A stretch of 8,065 nt of DNA from NCBI GenBank assembly GCA_027489475.1, contig JAIXZQ010000218.1:1-8065 (forward strand), written 5' to 3'. The notes under the pieces were generated by a model. The model searched no databases, was not told the origin of the DNA, and was given only the letters and a program-made list of their open reading frames with translations. Origin of the DNA: Methylophilus sp. GTDB taxonomy: Bacteria; Pseudomonadota; Gammaproteobacteria; Burkholderiales; Methylophilaceae. The position numbers were made by a program, and so were the translations under genes. Below are positions 1-6,070 of this stretch, piece after piece. Position 1 is the stretch's first letter. Each line of letters opens with the position of its first letter.

Positions 1-1
1 A

Positions 2-205
2 GAAGGCTTGGCACTGCCAATAGGGCGCCAAAGTTTGACCATCGTTTGTGATGCCCGCGACAACGCCGCTGGCGATTATCGAAAACTGTTTGATGGCGAC
101 TGTACAGCAAGCCCAACCGGCGTGACGGCCACCCCAATTGCGCTGCAAGTCGCCCCTAGAACAACGCTCGTTGCACCCGCGCCACTGCGTTGGCATTTAC
201 GTTAA
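2..205 (+). CDS. 3' end of an unidentified upstream gene (partial)
   Basis: This reading frame is already open at the left edge and ends at TAA 203-205, giving at least 67 residues. The two other plus-strand frames stop within the first 60 bases, so this is the only coding candidate at the edge. The fragment has two cysteines 18 residues apart (in TIVCDARD and FDGDC), no membrane segment and a Pro/Ala/Thr-rich tail ending in RWHLR. I do not recognise the family. A Cys pair near the C terminus and its place just before a PilM/N gene would fit a minor pilin or pseudopilin of the same system, but that is inference from context only. The stop lies 34 bases before the next start, so it is probably in the same transcript. 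An internal TTG at 8 could be read as a start, but the frame continues upstream, so a truncated 3' end is likelier. Confidence 0.55.
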   Translation, partial: EGLALPIGRQSLTIVCDARDNAAGDYRKLFDGDCTASPTGVTATPIALQVAPRTTLVAPAPLRWHLR

Positions 206-239
206 TGACCCAAAGAACCATGCGCCAGAAAGTGTTTTT

Positions 240-2024
240 ATGACATTACAACATCTGATTGACCAGCTGCCTTTCGTGGAGCGCATCCACGACATTATGG
301 TGGTGCAATCCGAGATATCGGGGATGTATGCGGCCGTATTTGCGCGGGACGGGCAGTCGGTCACGCTTCGCTACGAAACCAGCGCCAATTACGATGATTT
401 TAGCGAAGGGTTGAAATCCGTCGTATTGCAGTTGCGCCAGCAAGGGTGGCAAGGCACACAGGCGGTGATGTTGCATCCGGCAGTGGTCACCAGTTTAATC
501 ACCTTGCCGATTCCACCCAAACACAAACTCACGCCCCAACAATTGGCAGAGCAGGTGAAATGGGAAATGGACCCTTTGGTGACGCAACAGCTGCGAGCTT
601 TGAGCGTAGGGCAGTTGCTGGTCCAGCAAGGCCTGATGACACAAGCGCAGGTAGAAGAGGTGCTGGCGGTACAGCATGAAGCCAATGCCAGTCAGCAACG
701 CGATAAGGTGTACAAAAAATTTGGTGAGCAGGCGCAAAGCATGCACTTCATCAAGCGGTTGCCGCTAGAGAGCACGCTGCGCCGCCAAGCTTGGTTTAAA
801 ACCAAAGGCGACAGCATCCATTGTGGCTGGCAGGTGCAATCCAGCACACCGGTCGAAGCTGGCTTTCATTGGTTAGCCTCTGGCGTCAACAAAACCTTGT
901 TGCGGCAGTGGCAGGCCGCCTTTATCGCGGCAGGGGTCAAGCTGCATGGCGTACTACCTATCCTCGGTAACAGTCTGGGGATGGCGGGCATCCTTCCTCA
1001 CTCGGCAAGCAAACACACATTAGAAGATGCCATAGTTGTCGAGGTGCACAGGCATCAGCTGATGCTGGCCCACGTTCAGCAGCGCAAGCTGATGCACATG
1101 CAATGTATGCAAGCGCCTCAAGTGCAAGCATTGGCGTTGTTGAGTGATTTTGTGCAAAGCCTAGAAGAGGGCGAAGAGCATCTGCCCGTGGTGGTTATCG
1201 ATGCAACGGGCCGCACAGAAGAACAAACGGATACTTGGGTGGCCGATATGACTGCTTTGTTGGGCCGTGAGGTGATGGTGCATAAACGCCTGGGCGAATA
1301 CACCCATGCGGGCTTGTTAGGCGTGGCCCGCACATTGATGGCAGTTAAACCTTGGCTGGCCTTGGCCGAGGTCCCGGTCGGAGAGCCTGTGGCGTTGTGG
1401 TATCAGCGCGCCGAGTTTAAGGCAACCCTAGCGATTGCTGCCATGCTCGGCGTCGTATTGGTCGCCGAAGCTAGCGTGTGGGTTCGCCAGTGGTGGATTG
1501 CACGCGAGAAAACCAGCGTTGATGTTGCACTCAGCAAGCAGCGCGCGGTGATTGCCGGCATGCAGAAACAGATTGACCAGATTCAGCAATTAAAAAAGCA
1601 GATTCAAACCCATAGCGAGCAAGCTGAACGCCTAAAAAATGGCTTACGTTTGTTTGAGCACGAGTTACCGCAGCGCAACCAGCATCTGGTCGATTTAATG
1701 CGCGCATTTGAAAACGCGGTATCGGATGCCGTGGCCATCGATAGTCTCACCGAAGACAGCAAACTGGGCTTTACGGTGAATGCCTGGGCGCTTGAAGAGG
1801 CAGCCGCGCAAGAGTTTGCCAAGCGCGTACAAGTCAATGTGCATGATTTGGGCTTCAGACTCAAAGAGATGACCGTGAACCAGCAAACAGGCCGGTTGGG
1901 ACTGTTGGGCTACGGCATCAAATTCAACCTGACCAAACTCAACGACGAAGAGTGGCTCGCGGTCATGGCCGCGCGCAAAGCCGCATTGACACCAACGCGT
2001 CCTGCCAATAACCGGAGTCGATAA
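240..2024 (+). CDS. PilM-PilN fusion (GspL/MshI-like) inner-membrane assembly protein
   Basis: This 594-residue protein has a cytoplasmic actin-like half (about 20-370), one membrane segment (about 395-415, FKATLAIAAMLGVVLVAEAS), a Gln-rich coiled coil (about 425-475) and a periplasmic PilN-like ferredoxin-type region (about 480-568). PilM and PilN are separate in type IVa pili. The fused order is that of GspL and MshI-type proteins, which anchor the motor ATPase to the inner membrane. The stretch AIVVEVHRHQLML (264-276) sits where PilM has its Asp-x-Gly phosphate loop. Asp and Gly are missing, so nucleotide binding is doubtful. Residues 122-183 form an insertion resembling MshEN motifs, listed separately. 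I chose ATG 240 because the frame upstream offers only codons that overlap the preceding gene and read as non-conserved sequence. Its ribosome site is weak (AGAAAG at 227-232). Family confidence is high, exact system naming moderate. Confidence 0.85.
   Translation: MTLQHLIDQLPFVERIHDIMVVQSEISGMYAAVFARDGQSVTLRYETSANYDDFSEGLKSVVLQLRQQGWQGTQAVMLHPAVVTSLITLPIPPKHKLTPQQLAEQVKWEMDPLVTQQLRALSVGQLLVQQGLMTQAQVEEVLAVQHEANASQQRDKVYKKFGEQAQSMHFIKRLPLESTLRRQAWFKTKGDSIHCGWQVQSSTPVEAGFHWLASGVNKTLLRQWQAAFIAAGVKLHGVLPILGNSLGMAGILPHSASKHTLEDAIVVEVHRHQLMLAHVQQRKLMHMQCMQAPQVQALALLSDFVQSLEEGEEHLPVVVIDATGRTEEQTDTWVADMTALLGREVMVHKRLGEYTHAGLLGVARTLMAVKPWLALAEVPVGEPVALWYQRAEFKATLAIAAMLGVVLVAEASVWVRQWWIAREKTSVDVALSKQRAVIAGMQKQIDQIQQLKKQIQTHSEQAERLKNGLRLFEHELPQRNQHLVDLMRAFENAVSDAVAIDSLTEDSKLGFTVNAWALEEAAAQEFAKRVQVNVHDLGFRLKEMTVNQQTGRLGLLGYGIKFNLTKLNDEEWLAVMAARKAALTPTRPANNRSR
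603..788 (+). other. MshEN-like (T2SSE_N-like) tandem motif insert within the PilM-like domain
   Basis: Residues 122-145 of the PilM/N fusion match the 24-position MshEN pattern at nearly every fixed site: hydrophobic-Gly at 123-124, LV at 127-128, Gly131, LM at 132-133, Val138, Leu142 and Gln145. Only the leading Arg is replaced, by Ser122. After a 14-residue spacer, residues 160-183 give a weaker second copy with Lys160, Phe161, Gly162, FI at 170-171, Leu176, Leu180 and Gln183; the central Gly is His169. In MshE two such motifs are separated by a longer spacer and bind c-di-GMP. The motif match is seen directly. Ligand binding here is inference, and the second copy could be structural only. 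Confidence 0.6.
2014..2017 (+). promoter_or_regulatory. ribosome binding site for the PilO-like gene
   Basis: GGAG lies nine bases before ATG 2027 and inside the last codons of the preceding gene. It supports ATG 2027 over the in-frame ATG at 2039, which has no better site. Confidence 0.6.
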
Positions 2025-2026
2025 GC

Positions 2027-2764
2027 ATGGCCATCGCAATGACCGCAAAAAAACAAATGCTGCTTGTAGGCGCACTGGTGGGGCTGTTGACCGTGGCCTA
2101 TGTTGCCCTCAGAGGGGTGCCCGCCTACCAGAGCTTGCAGCAACAAGCCAGCCAGTTGCAGGCTGACAAGCAAGAGTTGGCGCAGCCCCGTTATCCCGAA
2201 GTGCCGGATGAAGATCCTGACGAGCTGCAAGCGCAGTTGGATGCGTTGACGGCAGAGGTCACCGCGTTGCAAACCGCCATGCAGGGTCATTTAGATGCCT
2301 TATCGACGACCAGCAATCAAGACCAGATTTTACGCATCTCAGAAATTGCCCGTGCCAATGGGGTTAAGGTGACCGAGAATGTGCCCTATGTGGTGCCAAA
2401 AGCGCAAGTGGCTACGCCAGATAAAACCGCCTCCACCTCCGCAGGGCCCGCTAAGACCAAAACTGAACGCAAGCGTCAACGCAAAGAGCGACGCGCCATA
2501 ACAGGTACAAGCAGCACCAGCCCGACCGTGGGCGAGCCTGAGGGCACATTGATTTATCAGTTGGTTAACAGCATGAGCGAACCACGGCCCATGCAAGCCA
2601 TGACGCTAGAAGGCAGTTTTTTTGACCTGAAAAGCTTTTTGCAGGCACTGAGCAGCATGCCTGCACAAATGACCGTGGCGCGTATCGACATCAGCACCAA
2701 AAGCGATGTAATGACGCAAGGCATGCCGCAAGGGCTGCAAGTCAAGATGATATTGGCGATGTAG
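2027..2764 (+). CDS. PilO-like (GspM/MshJ-like) inner-membrane assembly protein
   Basis: The 245-residue protein has a short cytoplasmic start, one membrane helix (about 9-29), a coiled coil (about 33-95) and a C-terminal ferredoxin-like fold (about 98-245). This is the layout of PilO and GspM, which pair with PilN/GspL in the periplasm to form the assembly platform. Conserved-looking stretches are ILRISEIARANGVKV (101-115) and LEGSFFDLKSFLQALSSMP (194-212), typical of PilO-type C-terminal domains. Between the two halves of the fold lies a low-complexity insert (about 122-170) with a very basic core at 143-156 (9 Lys/Arg in 14). The gene follows the PilM/N stop by two bases and precedes the ATPase start by two bases, so it is embedded in the operon. 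PilO is the best family name; MshJ or GspM would be equivalent in role. Confidence 0.8.
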   Translation: MAIAMTAKKQMLLVGALVGLLTVAYVALRGVPAYQSLQQQASQLQADKQELAQPRYPEVPDEDPDELQAQLDALTAEVTALQTAMQGHLDALSTTSNQDQILRISEIARANGVKVTENVPYVVPKAQVATPDKTASTSAGPAKTKTERKRQRKERRAITGTSSTSPTVGEPEGTLIYQLVNSMSEPRPMQAMTLEGSFFDLKSFLQALSSMPAQMTVARIDISTKSDVMTQGMPQGLQVKMILAM

Positions 2765-2766
2765 AC

Positions 2767-4395
2767 ATGGCACTGAGCAGCGAACAACTGATAGATGCCG
2801 CCCTGCGCCAGCAACTGGTGTCGCCAGAGCGCCTGCAAGCACTGCGGCTCGAAGCCCGCAAAAAGCGTCAGGATCTGCTGGAAATACTCTGTGTGACCCT
2901 GCGCTTGCCACTCAGCTCACTCCACCGCGCCGCTGCCAGTGTGCGTGGGCTGAGCTATTTTGAATTTGGACAATTGCAGACGGTTGATGAAGCGGTATGG
3001 GCGCAGCTGCCGCAGGCCGTAGTGCGCCGAAAAGCCGTATTAGTGGTGCGCTGGCAAGGGCAAGGCTATTTGGTTAGCAGTGACCCGGATGACCGTGCGG
3101 GCTTGGACGCTTTGCGCCGTATGGTGTCTGAGCCGCTGTCGCTGGCTTACGCTGAAGAACCCGCCATCCGTATGGCCATGGCGCGGGTGGCAGGGCCATA
3201 CGGCAATGGGCTACAAGAAGCCACCGCAGCGCTGGGCGTTGATTTAGTGCAGATGCTAGACCGGATATTTACGGAAGCGTATCTGCGACGCTCGTCAGAC
3301 ATACACATCATGCAAGATGACTATGGCTTGCGCATCCGTATGCGGGTGGATGGGCTGTTGCAGGATTACATTGCCGAAGGCAGCACACAGCCGCAAGTGG
3401 CCAATGGGCTGATTTCACGCATCAAAGTGTTGGCCAATCTAGATATTGCCGAACAGCGCGAGCCACAAGATGGCGGCATGTCCTACACGCTAGGCCCCCC
3501 GATAGACAGCCAGTTCAATGTGCGTGTTGCTACCGCGCCCACGCGCACGGGAGAGCGCATCACGATGCGGATTTTGGGGCAAGACGCAAAAGACCTGACA
3601 TTAGAGAACATCGGCATGTCTGCCGAAGACCTGGCGCACTTTCGGGCGGCGATACGCAAACCGTTTGGCATGATTTTGCTCACGGGCCCCACCGGTAGCG
3701 GCAAATCCACCACCTTGTTTGCCGCCTTGCGAGAGATTAATGCGCCCAGCATCAATATCATGACGGTAGAGAACCCGATTGAATACGTGATTGACGGCGT
3801 CTCGCAGATTCAAACTGGCGCCAAAATCAGCTTTGCCAGCGCGCTACGCTCGCTATTGCGACATGACCCGGATGTGATGATGGTAGGGGAGATTCGCGAC
3901 GAAGAGACCGCGGACACCGCACTCAAGGCGGCGATGACAGGCCATCTGGTGTTTTCTACGCTGCACACCAACACTGCCGCAGGCACCATCACCCGCTTAG
4001 CGGATATTGGCTGCGAACCCTATTTAATTGGCTCGACCATGAACGCCGTCATCGCGCAGCGCTTGGTCAGACGGCTGTGTCAGTGCAAACAACGTACTGA
4101 AGTAGATGCGGCGGCGGCGCAATGGATGGAAGTTGCCGAAGGCACGGCGGTTTACCGACCGGTTGGCTGTGCCTTGTGTCAGGGCACGGGATACCGCGGT
4201 CGCTTAGGCTTGTTTGAAACGCTGTGGTTTGATGATGCGCTGGCCAAGCTGGTCATGCAGGGGGCGGGAGAAGAAGCGTTAGAGCAGGCGGCGGGCGAGC
4301 GATTACGTCCGATGTGGCGGGATGGGGTAAGCAAAGTGCTCAGCGGAATCACCACGCTGGATGAAGTGATGAAGGTCGCGCTCAAGCGAGGATAA
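2767..4395 (+). CDS. GspE/PilB/MshE-family secretion or pilus extension ATPase
   Basis: The 542-residue protein is a hexameric cytoplasmic motor that powers pilus or pseudopilus assembly. Visible parts are: an N-terminal T2SSE_N-like domain (about 1-145); the N2/PAS-like domain with SSDIH and RIRMRVDG (176-196); Walker A GPTGSGKS (307-314); the Asp-box equivalent TVENPIEY (333-340), where the usual ED is EN; Walker B MMVGEIRDEETADTA (371-385); the His box TGHLVFSTLHTN (391-402); and a zinc knuckle with Cys438/Cys440 and Cys468/Cys471. The first pair is Cys-X-Cys, one residue shorter than the usual Cys-X2-Cys. The N terminus resembles an MshEN half-motif (LVSPERLQAL, 17-26) but lacks the RLG and central Gly positions, so c-di-GMP binding by this domain is unlikely. 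GspE, PilB and MshE cannot be told apart on motifs alone. PilT is excluded by the long N-terminal region and the zinc knuckle. ATG 2767 follows the previous stop by two bases without a clear ribosome site, so it is probably translationally coupled. Confidence 0.93.
   Translation: MALSSEQLIDAALRQQLVSPERLQALRLEARKKRQDLLEILCVTLRLPLSSLHRAAASVRGLSYFEFGQLQTVDEAVWAQLPQAVVRRKAVLVVRWQGQGYLVSSDPDDRAGLDALRRMVSEPLSLAYAEEPAIRMAMARVAGPYGNGLQEATAALGVDLVQMLDRIFTEAYLRRSSDIHIMQDDYGLRIRMRVDGLLQDYIAEGSTQPQVANGLISRIKVLANLDIAEQREPQDGGMSYTLGPPIDSQFNVRVATAPTRTGERITMRILGQDAKDLTLENIGMSAEDLAHFRAAIRKPFGMILLTGPTGSGKSTTLFAALREINAPSINIMTVENPIEYVIDGVSQIQTGAKISFASALRSLLRHDPDVMMVGEIRDEETADTALKAAMTGHLVFSTLHTNTAAGTITRLADIGCEPYLIGSTMNAVIAQRLVRRLCQCKQRTEVDAAAAQWMEVAEGTAVYRPVGCALCQGTGYRGRLGLFETLWFDDALAKLVMQGAGEEALEQAAGERLRPMWRDGVSKVLSGITTLDEVMKVALKRG
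4388..4392 (+). promoter_or_regulatory. ribosome binding site for the GspF/PilC gene
   Basis: GAGGA ends six bases before ATG 4399 and runs directly into the stop codon of the ATPase gene. It is the clearest Shine-Dalgarno sequence in the window and fixes the start. Confidence 0.75.
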
Positions 4396-4398
4396 GCC

Positions 4399-5610
4399 AT
4401 GGCGCAATTTATTTACAAAGCGATTGATGTCAATGGCAACGAGCGTAAAGGCAAGCTGACCGCACCTGACAAGCTGGCTGCCACACAACAATTACAGCAG
4501 CAGGGCATGTTTATTGTCAGTATTGATGCCCCTGGCAGTGGGCTGAATCAAGAAATCGATCTCAACTCGATTTACAAATATTTATCGGTGCCACGTCGGC
4601 AGCTGATTTTCTTTTTTAAACAACTGTCGTTTATGTTGCGCGCGGGCTTGCCCGTCTTGCAATCGCTGCAAATGGCCGAAACGCAGAGTCAGGGCAGACT
4701 GCGCTTTGTCGTCAAGCAATTGATTAGGGACATTGAGCATGGGCATGCTTTATCCAAAGCCATGGATAAACAGCGCGACGTGTTTCCGCCAATGGCCGTC
4801 AATTTGATGATGGCAGGGGAGAACACCGGCGAGCTTGATGTGGTGGCCGAACGCTTGGCTGGGCATATGGAAAAAAAAGCCGCCTTGCGCGCGCAAACCA
4901 TCAATGCTTTGATTTATCCCAGCGTGGTCATTGTATTTGCTATCGCAGTCGTGATTTTCCTGGTGTGGAAAATCATTCCAAAATTTGCCCAGTTTTTGCT
5001 GGGCCGCGGCAAAAAACTGCCTGAGTCCACCCAGTTTCTCATCGACTTTTCAAATTTTGCCCTGAAGTACGGCCTATTCATTTTGGCGGGGGTGGTGCTG
5101 GCCATCGTCGGCTTGATGCTGTTTTATCAAACCGATAAGGGACGGCTGGCGATAGACAGTTTGTGTTTGAAAATCCCTGTGATTGGTAAGTTACTGCTGA
5201 ATAGCGCGATGGCAGAACTCAACTGGTCAATCTCCATGATGCTTAAGAGCGGGCTCACCGCTTATGAGGCGCTCAAAATAGGGGGCAGCGTGATAGGCAA
5301 CCGCCTGATTAGTCGACGCCTGCATGCTGCCGCCGACCAGATACTCACCGGTAAAGACTTCTCCTCCAGCCTGTCAGGCACGGGCATCCCCACCCTAGTG
5401 ACGCAAATGACTACCGTCGGCGAGAAGACCGGTACGCTGGATCAGGTCATGCATGAGCTGGGGACTTTTTACGAAGGGCTATTACAGATTGGGATTAAGC
5501 GCATGAGTGCGTTGATTGAACCGGTGATGATATTGGTGATTGGCGTCATTGTCGGCTTTGTTTATTACGCCTTTTTTCAGGCGTTGTTTTCACTGGTATC
5601 GAAAGGGTAG
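4399..5610 (+). CDS. GspF/PilC/MshG-family inner-membrane platform protein
   Basis: The 403-residue protein has the full family length (about 400). It starts with the typical MAQFIYKAIDVNGNERKGKL region, followed by two tandem T2SSF domains (about 68-193 and 271-395). Each carries the family signature: AGENTGELD (139-147) and VGEKTGTLD (340-348). Membrane helices are visible at about 172-192, 224-244 and 374-397. The protein sits in the inner membrane at the centre of the machine. It couples rotation or conformational change of the ATPase to pilin insertion. It lies three bases after the ATPase gene with a strong ribosome site and two bases before the connector gene, a common pairing for E and F components. 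No truncation or missing motif is seen. The name could equally be gspF, pilC or mshG depending on the system. Confidence 0.94.
   Translation: MAQFIYKAIDVNGNERKGKLTAPDKLAATQQLQQQGMFIVSIDAPGSGLNQEIDLNSIYKYLSVPRRQLIFFFKQLSFMLRAGLPVLQSLQMAETQSQGRLRFVVKQLIRDIEHGHALSKAMDKQRDVFPPMAVNLMMAGENTGELDVVAERLAGHMEKKAALRAQTINALIYPSVVIVFAIAVVIFLVWKIIPKFAQFLLGRGKKLPESTQFLIDFSNFALKYGLFILAGVVLAIVGLMLFYQTDKGRLAIDSLCLKIPVIGKLLLNSAMAELNWSISMMLKSGLTAYEALKIGGSVIGNRLISRRLHAAADQILTGKDFSSSLSGTGIPTLVTQMTTVGEKTGTLDQVMHELGTFYEGLLQIGIKRMSALIEPVMILVIGVIVGFVYYAFFQALFSLVSKG
5602..5607 (+). promoter_or_regulatory. ribosome binding site for the PilP-like gene
   Basis: AAAGGG ends five bases before ATG 5613 and abuts the stop codon of the platform gene. 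The start is also supported by the signal peptide that follows it. Confidence 0.55.
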
Positions 5611-5612
5611 TT

Positions 5613-6038
5613 ATGCAGTGGGTTTATCGCGCGATGGTCGGACTCTGCCTGATGTCTTGGCTGATGGCACTGGCTGCGCCCTCTGAAAAAGTTAATACCG
5701 CTGCGCCTAAACGTGACCCGTTTGCCACCAGCGACCGCATGTATGCCGAACAGACCATGCGTACTTCACTCAGGCAAACACAACCTGGGTTTGTCCCCGG
5801 AATGGTGCAAGGACAAGGGTTGCCCAAAATGAAATTAAAAGGCTACACCACCAAGCATCAAGGCAAGGCCACTGCCTTGCTAGAGATTGAAGGCGCCGGG
5901 GTGTACATGGTGAAAAAAGGCGATGAAATCGGGCTGCACGCGATTGGACACAGCACCGTACTCAAAGTCATTGAGGTCAGTGCTAATGGCGTCAAAGTGC
6001 AATCTGGTCAGGTAAATCAAGTGGTTATCGTGCGCTAA
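5613..6038 (+). CDS. PilP/GspC-HR/MshK-like periplasmic connector protein
   Basis: The 141-residue protein begins with a hydrophobic signal sequence (about 4-22, with probable cleavage after MALAA). Next comes an extended linker with KRDPF (33-37), a motif shared by PilP and related proteins just before their linker. The C-terminal part (about 71-141) is a small beta-rich domain: KLKGYT, ATALLEIEGAGVYMVKKGDEIG, then VLKVIEVSANGVKVQSG in order. This matches the homology-region fold of GspC and PilP, which links the inner-membrane complex to the N0 domain of the secretin. Cys12 lies in the signal region, but Leu at position -1 does not fit a lipobox, so it is probably not a lipoprotein, unlike classical PilP. 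Its place right before the secretin gene fits this role. MshK is an alternative name. Confidence 0.75.
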   Translation: MQWVYRAMVGLCLMSWLMALAAPSEKVNTAAPKRDPFATSDRMYAEQTMRTSLRQTQPGFVPGMVQGQGLPKMKLKGYTTKHQGKATALLEIEGAGVYMVKKGDEIGLHAIGHSTVLKVIEVSANGVKVQSGQVNQVVIVR

Positions 6039-6052
6039 ATGCGTGCAATTGT

Positions 6053-6056
6053 GGAG
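6053..6056 (+). promoter_or_regulatory. possible ribosome binding site for the secretin gene
   Basis: GGAG is 14 bases from ATG 6071, which is long, but only five bases from an in-frame GTG at 6062. Either start leaves the signal peptide intact. The GTG start would add three residues. Confidence 0.35.
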
Positions 6057-6070
6057 TGTTGGTGGGTAAT

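Noticed and set aside
138..239. Extension of the PilM/N gene 34 codons upstream of ATG 240
   Set aside because: It would overlap the preceding reading frame by 68 bases, has no ribosome site, and the added sequence does not resemble an N terminus of this family.
206..239. Possible promoter or terminator between the first fragment and the PilM/N gene
   Set aside because: The 34-base gap has no stem-loop with a T run and no convincing -35/-10 pair.
1695..2290. Overlapping minus-strand frames of 126 codons across the PilM/N-PilO junction
   Set aside because: They span the ends of two clear plus-strand genes, overlap each other and show no domain or ribosome site.
2745..5540. Shared ATGATATTGG string near 2747 and 5526
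   Set aside because: It is a short chance match between unrelated coding segments (Met-Ile-Leu codons) with no flanking similarity.
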